From contig JAEEQO010000060.1 of the NCBI GenBank assembly GCA_016285335.1, forward strand, positions 1 to 14,454: DNA of 14,454 nt, given 5' to 3'. Position numbers and translations under genes: made by a program. The stretch's first letter is position 1. Every line of letters starts with the position of its first letter. The notes beneath the pieces were generated by a model, which saw only the letters and a program-made list of their open reading frames with translations, was not told the origin of the DNA and searched no databases. Source of the DNA: Victivallales bacterium (GTDB lineage: Bacteria; Verrucomicrobiota; Lentisphaeria; Victivallales; UBA1829). Below are positions 1 through 7,259 of the stretch, piece after piece.

Positions 1-7
1 GAGTCAT
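1..7 (-). CDS. Start of a third gene in the small unknown operon (partial, runs off the window)
   Basis: On the minus strand the TGA stop of the 134-residue gene is overlapped by an ATG at 7..5, giving the 4-nt ATGA arrangement typical of translationally coupled genes. An AGGA Shine-Dalgarno-like motif lies 8 nt upstream, inside the end of the preceding gene. The last codons of that gene (CGA, ACA, TTA, GGA, CGA, CTA) are unlike the rest of it, as expected if they also serve as this gene's ribosome binding site. Only two codons (Met-Thr) are visible, so nothing can be said about the product. Confidence 0.4.
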
Positions 8-408
8 AGTCGCCATCCTAACACTGTTCGGCTCACGTGCGCAAACGCTTTCGGGATGTCTTTCATCACCCGGATGCACTGATGTTTCACCCGCTTCGTC
101 CCCGTTTTGACGAGGTTCGACACCGTGCAGTAGAAATCGGTTGCCGCTTCGATAAGCCGGTAGGCGCCAGCACGCAGACTGGCGCCGACCGAATGAATAA
201 AACCAAAGGAATATTCCGGCATCGGCAGGGAGAAAGCGAGCGTCCCCGCTTCCAGCCTGACCGGGAAGCCGAAATATGTCCCGAGGGAATTCTGGAGGCC
301 CGGAAGTCCGCACATGAAGCCGCCTTCCCGCTGCGGGATGATGCCGCAGAAGGAAATCGCGTACTCGCGTGCGCAATCAGAAAATCTGAATTTGAGTTCC
401 GGGCTCAC
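4..408 (-). CDS. Uncharacterised 134-residue protein, second gene of a small operon
   Basis: I do not recognise this family. The start is GTG at 408, chosen because AAGGA sits 7-8 nt upstream; no upstream ATG is better placed. The gene begins 27 nt after the stop of the 79-residue gene, so the two are almost certainly co-transcribed. Its end overlaps a probable next start by 4 nt. The codons carry the window's usual G/C third-position preference, which supports real coding. The sequence is a mix of short hydrophobic and polar stretches, with a central part rich in Phe, Gly and Leu (about residues 30-75) and a basic C-terminal third. There are four cysteines, at least two of them isolated. I see no signal peptide, no clear membrane helix and no catalytic motif. 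A structural or binding role together with the 79-residue partner is possible, but that is only context. Confidence 0.6.
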   Translation of the reverse strand: MSPELKFRFSDCAREYAISFCGIIPQREGGFMCGLPGLQNSLGTYFGFPVRLEAGTLAFSLPMPEYSFGFIHSVGASLRAGAYRLIEAATDFYCTVSNLVKTGTKRVKHQCIRVMKDIPKAFAHVSRTVLGWRL

Positions 409-435
409 AGGATCGTCCTTTGCCTTTGGATCGAA

Positions 436-675
436 TTACTTATTCTCGTTCTTCTGGAGAACGCCAGCTTCGACCATCTTGTCGATGAGCTGCTGCATGG
501 AGTTCATGGCGCCGAGGAAGCCCTGCGGAGGCATGATCACGCGGATGTTCGCCACGGGGGTCGGGGCTTCGCCTTCACCGGCGGGCTGAAGGGTGACGAA
601 GTCGAAACGGACCATGTTGCCGGCGAAGTGGATCTGACCGATGCCGTCTGCGAAGATTTCTTTTTTGTCTGCCAT
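436..675 (-). CDS. Uncharacterised 79-residue protein, first gene of a small operon
   Basis: A small soluble protein, charged at both ends and with no membrane segment. The first 45 or so residues look like beta strands (I-G-Q-I-H-F, M-V-R-F-D-F-V-T-L, A-N-I-R-V-I-M). They are followed by P-P-Q-G-F and a single amphipathic helix (about 52-72) ending in a Gly-Val-Leu turn. This strands-then-helix pattern resembles small DUF3467-like proteins, but I cannot confirm that family. The ATG at 675 has AAGGA about 10 nt upstream. A consensus promoter at 821-849 drives it, with a leader of about 140 nt. The 134-residue gene follows after 27 nt. Coding is well supported by codon bias and signals; the function is unknown. 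Confidence 0.75.
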   Translation of the reverse strand: MADKKEIFADGIGQIHFAGNMVRFDFVTLQPAGEGEAPTPVANIRVIMPPQGFLGAMNSMQQLIDKMVEAGVLQKNENK

Positions 676-814
676 TTTTAAGTTTCCTTATGTAGGTTGG
701 TTTTGTTTTGGTTTTTGTGTCGTTGGGGACGAAAAGCAAAAACGTGACATCCGAATCCGGTTCCGATCGTACAGGCCGAACCGGCGGGATGAATCCCGGT
801 ATGCTTCAAAAACT
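676..814 (-). other. Long 5' leader of the 79-residue gene, with two hairpins
   Basis: The predicted transcript start (near 814) leaves about 139 untranslated nt. Near the 5' end are two adjacent inverted repeats: 785-798 (CGGGA, loop of 4, TCCCG) and 759-782 (GGTTC paired with GAACC, with a further imperfect inner stem). The rest, next to the ribosome binding site, is an A/C-rich stretch on the minus strand that is unlikely to fold. It does not match any riboswitch I know. It could stabilise the mRNA or bind a protein, but that is inference. Confidence 0.35.
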
Positions 815-820
815 GATATT

Positions 821-849
821 ATTATACTCCACCTTTCGGAAAAAAGCAA
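821..849 (-). promoter_or_regulatory. Sigma-70-type promoter for the 79-residue gene operon
   Basis: Read on the minus strand there is a -35 TTGCTT (849..844), a 17-nt spacer and a perfect -10 TATAAT (826..821). This lies in an AT-rich island within otherwise GC-rich DNA. Transcription would start near 814. Confidence 0.7.
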
Positions 850-1195
850 GCCCCTTTTTGACGTTTTTTTAAAAAAAAGTCGTTTCCCACTCATTATGAA
901 TGAGAAAAAACTTCAAAAAAGTTCCTTGTTTTTGATCTTTGCCCTGCATTTTCCACCTGAACACACCTCAAATGCCGCTGAAACGCATATTATCTCCGCA
1001 CAAAAACCGCCTGAAATGCCATCGGGCAACGCATTCTCCGGCATCCTTCGTGTTACGTTCATATCAAGCTCAATTCCTGTTCAAAAACCGGCTCTTCGGC
1101 ATCCGGCGGAACCGTCAGCCGGAGACAAACCGGCCGGGAGCGGTCCCGTTTCGGAACGCACGCCCGGCCAAGTTCAAATCAGGCTCGGTTCAGGC
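850..1195. other. Non-coding stretch between the protease gene and the small operon
   Basis: I find no convincing gene here. Open frames crossing it have no ribosome binding site and run antisense into the protease gene. The part at 850-1020 is AT-rich and lies upstream of the small operon promoter, including a run of A/T at 865-880 that could act as an UP-like element. The part at 1083-1170 holds two GC-rich inverted repeats just after the protease stop, one of which is a probable terminator. Confidence 0.5.
1083..1122 (-). terminator. Probable intrinsic terminator after the protease gene
   Basis: On the minus strand CCGGCT (1122..1117) can pair with AGCCGG (1093..1088), with further weak pairing inside, and five T residues follow directly (1087..1083). 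It lies 74 nt past the protease stop codon. A second inverted repeat just upstream (GGCCGGG at 1132-1138 with CCCGGCC at 1163-1169) has no T run and may protect the 3' end. The loop is large for a classic terminator, so confidence is moderate. Confidence 0.45.
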
Positions 1196-3418
1196 TCATT
1201 TGTCGAACGCCTGGATCATGTCAAGCATGATATTGACGGATTCGTTGAGGTACGGATCCGGCTCGTCGTCCTTCTTGTTCTTTTTGGAAGAGGACGATCC
1301 CTGGCGTTCGGTCTTGTAGATCTTGTCCTGTTCCTTCTGGATGGCTTTCTCGCGTTCGTATTCCGCCCAGCGCTTGTCGAAATCGAGCGGGACGTCCTTG
1401 TTCTTCCGAATCTCCTCGTAGAGGGCGATGTCGGCAGCCAGGCGCTTGAACAGCGGGTCGGCGTTCACGCGCTCCTCGGACTTCTTTTTGAGCTCGGAAA
1501 TCAGGCCGGGCGTCACGGCATATTTGCCGTCGTAGACGGAATAGCGCACGGGCCGGATCGTATCGTACGGGAGCGCATGCCGGAGCGCGCGTTCGCCGGT
1601 CTTCTCCTCGGCGTCGGAGAATCCGGGCAGCGGGATGTCGGCGTCGACGCCCTTGATCTGGGTGGATTCGCCGTTGATGCGGTAGAATTTCGCGTTGGTA
1701 AGCTTGATCTGGCCCGCGCTGAAACGTTCGGACGCGAGGTAGAGCATGTAGTTGTCAAGATCCATCACGACCTGCACGGTGCCTTTGCCGTGCGTGTGCG
1801 GGTCGCCGACCACGACGGCGCGGTGGTAATCCTTCAGCGCGGCGGAGAAGATCTCCGTGGAGGACGCGCTGTAACGGTTCACCATCACGAGCATCGGGCC
1901 GCCGTATGCCACCTGGCCGCGGTCGTTGCCGCGCAGGACGGACGTGGAGGCTTTGTCCTTGACCTGGACGATGGGGCCTTCGGGAATGAAGAAGTCGGAG
2001 AGGTCGATGGCTTCGGTCAGGCTGCCGCCGCCGTTGGAACGCAGGTCGATGATCAGGCCGTCGATCTTCTGGTCGCTGAACTCGTTCAGGATCCTGAGCA
2101 CGTCGTGCCCGGAGCTGTTGTAATCCTCGTCGCCCCGGCGGACCGCGGCGAAGTCGATGTAGAACGACGGCAGTTCGATGACGCCGATCTTCTTCGTCCG
2201 GCCGTCGGCGGTTTTCGCCTCGATGACGCGCCCCTGCGCCCTGGATTCGTTCATGGGCACCTTGCCGCGCACGATCGTGATCTTTTCCGGGGCGGCCTGG
2301 GCGCCCTTGCGCGCGGGCAGAATCGTGATAGTGACGCGCGATCCCTCCTTGCCGCGGAGAAGCGTCACGACTTTCGAAAGAGGCATATCCATCACATCGA
2401 CCGTCTCGCCGCCTTCCTGCGCGACGCCGATGATGCGGTCGTTCTCGCGGAGCGTGCCTTCCTTGTCGGCGGGACCGTTCTGCACGACCTCGACGACCTT
2501 CGTGTAGCCGTCCTCGGAGGACAGCACCGCGCCGATGCCGGACAGGTTGAGGGACAGATGGATGTCGAAGTCCTCGCCTGTGGCGGGCGACATGTAGGTG
2601 GAATGCGGGTCGCAGACGTTCGCGAACGCGGTCAGATAGCCCTCCAGCACGTCGACAGGCTCCATGCCGGCGACCGTGGTGCAGAGCTGGTCAACGCGCT
2701 TCTGGACGCGCTGTTCGGGCGTGAGCAGGGAAACGACGGGAGCGGGAGCCTCTTCCTCCTCGTCCTTGCCGGACGCTTCGCCGTCCTTGTTTTCAGCTTT
2801 CTTCTTTTCCTCGGCCTCTTTCGCATCCTCCTCGGCGGCCTTGTCGCTCATGCGCGCCACGATCAGCTCGTTCTTGATGCGTTTCGCCCAGATCTCGTGC
2901 TGTTCTTCCACGGTCTTCGGCCACGGGGCTTCCTCGCGGTCGATGCAGTACGTCTCGTCCGGGTCATACTGTACGGGCTTGGAGAGAAAATCGCGGGCGA
3001 AGTCGCGGTATTCGGCGAGGCGGATCGAACGCGCGTTGAAGACGTCGAACGCGAACTGGACGTTTCCGGCGGAAGCGTTCTTCGCCAGGTCGTCCTTGGC
3101 CTTCGCGAAAGCGTCGATATCCTCCTGAAGGAAGAAAATGTGCGTCGGGTCCAGGAAGCGCAGATATTCGTCGAAGACTTCGCCGGAATACTCCGCGTCC
3201 ATCTTGCGTTTCGTGTAATGCTCTTTCGCCAGCAGTTGAACGACCAGGGAAGAGATGAGCCCCATCTTCCGGTCGGGCGACTTCAGGGAGACCGTCGTGA
3301 CGGGCACGGACGAAGCGGCGTCCTGGGCGGACAGTGACGGGGCAGATACGACGGACACGGACGCGGCGGTCGCGGCAATCAGGAAAATAGCGCAGGTCTT
3401 GCGGATGAAAACGTTCAT
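1196..3418 (-). CDS. prc: Tail-specific periplasmic protease, S41 family (Prc/CtpA)
   Basis: A 740-residue serine protease that degrades or trims periplasmic proteins from their C-terminal ends. Residues 1-31 form a signal peptide (basic start, hydrophobic core, cleavage near SLSAQ). An N-terminal helical domain follows to about 190, then a Lys/Glu-rich linker (190-226). The PDZ domain lies near 286-385 and includes GIGAVLSS and the G-P-A motif. The S41 core runs from about 410 to 575, and a C-terminal helical region typical of Prc completes the protein. The catalytic dyad should be Ser519 (in R-Y-S-A-S-S-T-E-I-F) and Lys545 (in HTHGKGTVQ). The spacing is one residue longer than in E. coli Prc because of an extra residue before GKG. 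The length is close to that of Prc (about 680). The ATG at 3418 has GGAG 11 nt upstream. It is a single-gene unit, divergent from the zinc-ribbon/ATPase unit. Confidence 0.93.
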   Translation of the reverse strand: MNVFIRKTCAIFLIAATAASVSVVSAPSLSAQDAASSVPVTTVSLKSPDRKMGLISSLVVQLLAKEHYTKRKMDAEYSGEVFDEYLRFLDPTHIFFLQEDIDAFAKAKDDLAKNASAGNVQFAFDVFNARSIRLAEYRDFARDFLSKPVQYDPDETYCIDREEAPWPKTVEEQHEIWAKRIKNELIVARMSDKAAEEDAKEAEEKKKAENKDGEASGKDEEEEAPAPVVSLLTPEQRVQKRVDQLCTTVAGMEPVDVLEGYLTAFANVCDPHSTYMSPATGEDFDIHLSLNLSGIGAVLSSEDGYTKVVEVVQNGPADKEGTLRENDRIIGVAQEGGETVDVMDMPLSKVVTLLRGKEGSRVTITILPARKGAQAAPEKITIVRGKVPMNESRAQGRVIEAKTADGRTKKIGVIELPSFYIDFAAVRRGDEDYNSSGHDVLRILNEFSDQKIDGLIIDLRSNGGGSLTEAIDLSDFFIPEGPIVQVKDKASTSVLRGNDRGQVAYGGPMLVMVNRYSASSTEIFSAALKDYHRAVVVGDPHTHGKGTVQVVMDLDNYMLYLASERFSAGQIKLTNAKFYRINGESTQIKGVDADIPLPGFSDAEEKTGERALRHALPYDTIRPVRYSVYDGKYAVTPGLISELKKKSEERVNADPLFKRLAADIALYEEIRKNKDVPLDFDKRWAEYEREKAIQKEQDKIYKTERQGSSSSKKNKKDDEPDPYLNESVNIMLDMIQAFDK

Positions 3419-3477
3419 GATCAGTCAAACTCCGGTTGCGGGAAAAGCTGCAGGGGCAAAAAGACGAACATTCATAT

Positions 3478-3505
3478 AAGATACCACGATTTCCCGAAAA
3501 TCCAA
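3478..3505 (-). promoter_or_regulatory. Candidate promoter for the protease gene
   Basis: On the minus strand TTGGAT (3505..3500), a 16-nt spacer and TATCTT (3483..3478) are preceded by TG one base upstream of the -10, so it fits an extended -10 promoter. Both hexamers are only partial matches. The implied leader is about 50 nt. It is back to back with the promoter at 3555-3583. Confidence 0.4.
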
Positions 3506-3554
3506 CGGCATTTCACGCATTTTCCCTTTTTTTTCTCTTTTTTGGCATTTCAAC

Positions 3555-3583
3555 TTGTCAAAACTGCTTTCGTGCAGTATATT
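3555..3583 (+). promoter_or_regulatory. Sigma-70-type promoter for the zinc-ribbon gene and probably the ATPase operon
   Basis: TTGTCA (3555-3560), a 17-nt spacer and TATATT (3578-3583); each hexamer matches consensus at five of six positions. A T-rich tract at 3525-3547 lies just upstream, where an UP element would be. Transcription would start near 3590, about 33 nt before the ATG at 3623. No comparable promoter is visible in the 110 nt before the first ATPase gene, so this one may drive the whole unit. Confidence 0.7.
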
Positions 3584-3622
3584 ATTATTTTGACTAGCGT
3601 CTTTAATCCGGAGAAAAATACT

Positions 3623-4102
3623 ATGCCCGAAGATGATACCTTTCAGGTCGCATGCCCGCGCTGCGGCGAAACGTTCAATGTCCCGATCCTCCTCCTCGAA
3701 AAAAAGGCCCAGTGCCCCGGCTGCGGAGCGAAATTCGCCATGGAACCCCCGCCTGGCCCCGCCGGACGTGAACTGAAAGCGCGCGCCATGCGTGCCAGGG
3801 AAGAGGCCGCCAGCTCCGAAACGGGCTCCGTCCACATCCCGCTCAAAGGCGCAAAGGCTCCCTCCCGTCCGTCCACGAACACCGTGAAGCTCGCGCGTTT
3901 CAAGTCCGGCGCGGAGGAAAACAACGAAAAGCTCGCCTCCGTCCAGAACCAGCAGGCCGGCTCCGGCGTCCACGTCGACCAGGAAGCCATCCAGAAGGAA
4001 CTCGCCCAGAACGCCTCCTCCGGCCGCCGCCGCACCATTTCCTCCGGCGTGAAGGCCGCCCCGGCTCCCGAAAAGAAGTGGTGGGAGTTCTGGAAAAAAT
4101 GA
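3623..4102 (+). CDS. Small zinc-ribbon protein leading into the V-ATPase operon
   Basis: A 159-residue protein. Residues 10-37 form a zinc ribbon of the MJ0042 type: C-P-R-C-G, then about 18 residues, then C-P-G-C-G followed by K-F. Four cysteines are available to bind one zinc. The remainder is low in hydrophobic residues, rich in Ala, Glu, Lys and Ser, and probably disordered. It ends in a sharply amphipathic, Trp-rich tail (KKWWEFWKK). I place the start at 3623 because GGAG lies 9 nt before it and the promoter is just upstream; the open frame reaches back to 3542, but that stretch contains the promoter. It is followed after 110 nt by the ATPase subunit E gene on the same strand with no terminator between. 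The family is common in PVC and delta-proteobacterial genomes with no fixed role. A regulatory or membrane-contacting function is a guess. Confidence 0.8.
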   Translation: MPEDDTFQVACPRCGETFNVPILLLEKKAQCPGCGAKFAMEPPPGPAGRELKARAMRAREEAASSETGSVHIPLKGAKAPSRPSTNTVKLARFKSGAEENNEKLASVQNQQAGSGVHVDQEAIQKELAQNASSGRRRTISSGVKAAPAPEKKWWEFWKK

Positions 4103-4212
4103 TCCTGAGACGCCGGGCGGCGCGGACATGGATTCCCGCTGAAAACCCGGCGAACGAACCAGTTTTCAACGTCAAATTCAAATAAATCATCCGAAAACAG
4201 GAGAACCCGCAC

Positions 4213-4812
4213 ATGTCCGAAGAACTTCAGGGACTTTTGAACAAGATCCAGGCCGAAGGTCTGGAAAAGGCCGAAACGGAACGCGCACGCCTCGTCGCCG
4301 AGGCGAAGGCCGAGGCTGACAGGATCATCGCCGAGGCGAAGGCCGAAGCCGACAGGATCCGCAGAGACGCCGAATCCGACGCCGAAGCTTCCCAAAAGAA
4401 AGCCGACGCCGCCGTCAAGCAGGCCGCGCGCGACGTCGTGATCTCCCTGAAAGACGACCTCCAGGAAAAACTCCGCGCCGTCGTCCGCGAGGCCTCCGCG
4501 CAGGCCATGACGACCGAAGCGATGGCAGGTCTCATCGCGAAGATCGCGAACCAGTTCGCGGCAAACGCCGCATCCGGCGCCGAGGTCATCCTTCCCGCCC
4601 GCGAACGCGAAGAAGCCGCGCAGAAGCTCATCGGCTGCCTGCCGGAAGTCCTGAAGAAGAACGCCTCCGTCCAGCTCGGACGCGGATTCGCCGCCGGGTT
4701 CAAGATCGGGTTCAACGATTCCGAGGTCTTCCTCGATTTCAGCGACGAAGCGCTCGCGGAAGTCATCTGCGAATTCGTCGGGCCGAAGCTCGCCGCCGTC
4801 ATCAAGTCCTGA
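4213..4812 (+). CDS. atpE: V/A-type ATPase subunit E (peripheral stalk)
   Basis: A 199-residue protein of the stator stalk that ties the catalytic head to the membrane subunit. Residues 1-85 form one long Ala/Glu/Lys-rich coiled coil. It contains two back-to-back 11-residue repeats (AEAKAEADRI plus one residue, residues 29-50). Residues 100-199 form the mixed alpha/beta head domain that contacts subunits A and B. The length is typical of bacterial E subunits. The ATG at 4213 is preceded by CAGGAG at good spacing. It is the first ATPase gene of the cluster, as in Chlamydia and Borrelia. No subunit G partner, which normally pairs with E in the stalk, is recognisable in this window. Confidence 0.88.
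   Translation: MSEELQGLLNKIQAEGLEKAETERARLVAEAKAEADRIIAEAKAEADRIRRDAESDAEASQKKADAAVKQAARDVVISLKDDLQEKLRAVVREASAQAMTTEAMAGLIAKIANQFAANAASGAEVILPAREREEAAQKLIGCLPEVLKKNASVQLGRGFAAGFKIGFNDSEVFLDFSDEALAEVICEFVGPKLAAVIKS
4297..4362 (+). repeat. 33-bp tandem duplication within the subunit E gene
   Basis: Two nearly identical 33-bp units (4297-4329 and 4330-4362) encode AEAKAEADRI followed by I or R. They differ only at a few third positions and in the last codon. Eleven residues is one hendecad of a right-handed coiled coil, the stalk geometry expected for E/G, so the duplication lengthens the stalk by one exact period without changing the phase. Confidence 0.8.
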
Positions 4813-4847
4813 CCGCCGCACCCCGCCTCATATAAGGATCCGTCGCG

Positions 4848-5471
4848 ATGAATCTTTATATCTCGCTCGTTTCCTCCCTGCCGCTCCTCAAAATGACCGA
4901 GGCGCCGCTCGTGAGCTACGGGAAATTCATGTCGGACTGCGCGGGCATGCTCGACGCGAAGCACATGGACCTGCTCCGGCGGTTCCCGCTCGTCCCGGGC
5001 GTCGTTCCCGGACAGAAGCCGCAGGATGCCGCCACGGACGATCCGAACGCGATCGAAGCGTTCATCGGGCAGTTTCCGAAGGGCTCCCTGGCGCAGGAAT
5101 ATCTCCGTTTTGAGACCGCGCTCCGCCACAGCGCCATGAAACTCCGCGCCGCCAAGCTCGGCGCGGCGTTCGCCGTCCCGAAGCCCGGCTTCACTTTCTT
5201 CGATTCCGAGGCCGAACGCGCGGTACGCATCGCGTTTGCCGCGCCGAATCCGGTCGAACGCGAACGCCTCCTCGACACTGCCCGCTGGGCCAAGCTCGAC
5301 GAACTCGAGGCGAAGAACCTCACCCGCTTCAATTTCGATACACTCTGCGCCTACAGCATCCGCATCCAGATCGCGGAGAAGTGGGCCGCCAGGGCCGCCG
5401 GGAACTCCGCAGAGGGGCTCGACAGGACCGTCTCGTCCGTCCGCGCCGGCGATCCCGCCCTCCAAAGCTGA
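4848..5471 (+). CDS. DUF2764 protein of the V-ATPase operon (probable subunit C counterpart)
   Basis: A 207-residue soluble protein. Its start (N-L-Y-I-S-L-V-S-S-L-P-L-L) and the following helices match the DUF2764 pattern (Y-x-L-V-A-S-L-P). That family is known as the second gene of bacterial V-type ATPase operons in Chlamydia, spirochaetes and Bacteroidetes. It lies between E and A, exactly that position. Predicted content is almost all helical, with no membrane segment and no nucleotide-binding motif. Because the cluster lacks a canonical subunit C (the socket linking rotor D to the c-ring), this protein probably fills that place; this is inferred from position and helical character, not shown directly. 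The ATG at 4848 follows AAGGA at about 8 nt. The A gene begins 51 nt later. Confidence 0.75.
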   Translation: MNLYISLVSSLPLLKMTEAPLVSYGKFMSDCAGMLDAKHMDLLRRFPLVPGVVPGQKPQDAATDDPNAIEAFIGQFPKGSLAQEYLRFETALRHSAMKLRAAKLGAAFAVPKPGFTFFDSEAERAVRIAFAAPNPVERERLLDTARWAKLDELEAKNLTRFNFDTLCAYSIRIQIAEKWAARAAGNSAEGLDRTVSSVRAGDPALQS

Positions 5472-5522
5472 CAAAAACACACATAACATATCAACCATAC
5501 GAACGCAGGAGCGTGAACTCAC

Positions 5523-7259
5523 ATGCCTGAAACTCAGAAAGGACGCATCAAAGGCGTAAACGGAAACCTGGTCACGGTGGAATTCGACACCGCGGTCATG
5601 CAGAATGAAGTCGCCTACGCCGTCATCGGCGACAAACGCCTCAAAGGCGAGGTCATCCGCGTGCGCGGCAACCGCGCCGACCTCCAGATCTACGAAAGCA
5701 CCGCCGGACTCAAGATCGACGACCCGGTCGAATTCTCCGGCGAAATGCTCAGCGTCGCCCTCGGCCCCGGCCTCCTCACCAAGGTCTACGACGGCCTCCA
5801 GAACCCGCTGAACCTCCTCGCCGAAAAGGCAGGGTTCTTCCTTCAGCGCGGCCTCTACCTCGACGCCCTCGACATGGAATCCGTCTGGGACTTCACCCCG
5901 ATCGCCAAGCCCGGCGACAAGCTCGTCGCGGGCGACTACATCGGCAGCGTCCCCGAAGGCATCTTCACGCACTACATCATGCTTCCCTTCCGCTTCAACG
6001 GCTCCTGGGAAGTCGTCTCCGTCGCGCCCGCAGGCCCCCGCAAGATCACCGACGCGGTCGCCAAGGTCCGCAGTGAAGACGGCGAGGAACGCGACGTCTC
6101 CATGGTCCAGTACTGGCCCGTCAAGCTCCCGATCTCCTGCTACAAGGAAAAGCTCCTCCCCGTCAAGACGCTCATCACCCAGCAGCGCACCATCGACACC
6201 TTCTTCCCCGTCGCGACCGGCGGCACGTTCTGCACCCCCGGACCGTTCGGCGCTGGCAAGACCGTGCTTCAGCACTCCATCAGCCGCTACGCCGAGACCG
6301 ACGTGGTCGTGATCGCGGCCTGCGGCGAGCGCGCCGGCGAAGTCGTGGAGATCCTCCGCGAATATCCCACGCTGGAAGACCCCCGCACGGGCAAGACGCT
6401 CATGGACCGCTCGGTCATCATCTGCAACACCAGCTCCATGCCGGTGGCCGCTCGTGAAGCGTCCGTCTACACCGCCGTGACCATCGCGGAATACTACCGC
6501 CAGCAGGGGCTGAACGTGCTGCTCCTCGCCGACTCCACGTCCCGCTGGGCGCAGGCGCTTCGCGAAATGTCCGGCCGCCTCGAGGAGATCCCCGGTGAAG
6601 AAGCGTTCCCGGCCTACCTCGAATCCCTGATCGCCGGCTTCTACGAGCGCGCCGGCCTCGTGCTGCTGAACAACGGCAAGACCGGCTCCGTCACCATCGG
6701 CGGTTCCGTGAGTCCCGCGGGCGGCAACTTCGAAGAGCCCGTGACCCAGGCCACGCTGAAGGTCGTCGGCGCGTTCCTCGGCCTCTCCCGCGAACGTTCC
6801 GACGCCCGCCGCTTCCCGTCCATCCACCCGCTCGACAGCTGGAGCCACTACCGCAGCATCGTCCCGGCGGACGACCTCGCGTTCGCCCGCGCCACGCTTC
6901 GCCGCGGCCAGGAAGTGAACCAGATGATGAAAGTCGTCGGCGAAGAAGGCACCAACACGGACGACTTCGTGACCTACCTGAAGAGCGAATTCCTCGACTT
7001 CGTCTACCTCCAGCAGAACACCTTCGACGCGGTCGACGCCGCCAGCGACGACAAGCGCCAGCAGTACTGCTTCGCCAAGGTCATCGGCGTCCTGAAGGCC
7101 GAATTCAAGTTCGACGACAAGGACCAGGCGCGCCGCTTCTTCCAGGAACTCCAGCTCACCTTCATCGACTGGAACTACATCGCGTTCGGTTCCGACAAGT
7201 TCAAGCATCAGGAAGAGGTCATCGACGCCAAAATCAAGGAGAGAATCGCAAATGCGTAA
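5523..7259 (+). CDS. atpA: V/A-type ATPase catalytic subunit A
   Basis: A 578-residue catalytic subunit that hydrolyses or makes ATP in the A3B3 head. An N-terminal beta-barrel (1-75) is followed by the A-subunit-specific insert (about 115-190) and then the RecA-like core. The P-loop is GPFGAGKT at 240-247 with Lys246. The catalytic Glu is Glu269 in A-C-G-E-R-A-G-E. Walker B ends at Asp337 in [11 protein letters not shown]. The family signature [17 protein letters not shown] is present near 393-409, and the C-terminal helical domain is complete. All active-site residues look intact, so the enzyme should work. AGGAG lies 11 nt before the ATG, slightly far. The stop overlaps the start of subunit B by 8 nt, coupling translation of the two head subunits, which are needed in equal amounts. 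Confidence 0.96.
   Translation: MPETQKGRIKGVNGNLVTVEFDTAVMQNEVAYAVIGDKRLKGEVIRVRGNRADLQIYESTAGLKIDDPVEFSGEMLSVALGPGLLTKVYDGLQNPLNLLAEKAGFFLQRGLYLDALDMESVWDFTPIAKPGDKLVAGDYIGSVPEGIFTHYIMLPFRFNGSWEVVSVAPAGPRKITDAVAKVRSEDGEERDVSMVQYWPVKLPISCYKEKLLPVKTLITQQRTIDTFFPVATGGTFCTPGPFGAGKTVLQHSISRYAETDVVVIAACGERAGEVVEILREYPTLEDPRTGKTLMDRSVIICNTSSMPVAAREASVYTAVTIAEYYRQQGLNVLLLADSTSRWAQALREMSGRLEEIPGEEAFPAYLESLIAGFYERAGLVLLNNGKTGSVTIGGSVSPAGGNFEEPVTQATLKVVGAFLGLSRERSDARRFPSIHPLDSWSHYRSIVPADDLAFARATLRRGQEVNQMMKVVGEEGTNTDDFVTYLKSEFLDFVYLQQNTFDAVDAASDDKRQQYCFAKVIGVLKAEFKFDDKDQARRFFQELQLTFIDWNYIAFGSDKFKHQEEVIDAKIKERIANA

Noticed and set aside
688..894. 68-codon minus-strand frame upstream of the 79-residue gene
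   Set aside because: It spans the consensus promoter and the leader, has no ribosome site and has unlikely composition.
641..3337. A long open frame (898 codons) on the plus strand
   Set aside because: It is antisense to the protease gene, whose product has all S41 motifs. GC-rich codon use removes stops on the opposite strand, and the translation is Arg/Asp/Val-rich with no domain.
3542..3622. Longer start for the zinc-ribbon gene
   Set aside because: The stretch holds the -35 and -10 of the promoter and has no ribosome site; GGAG is correctly placed before 3623.
4227..7208. A 993-codon open frame on the minus strand across subunits E, DUF2764 and A
   Set aside because: It runs antisense through three recognised genes, with low-complexity Gly/Asp/Val/Arg composition and no ribosome site. 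It is a codon-bias shadow.
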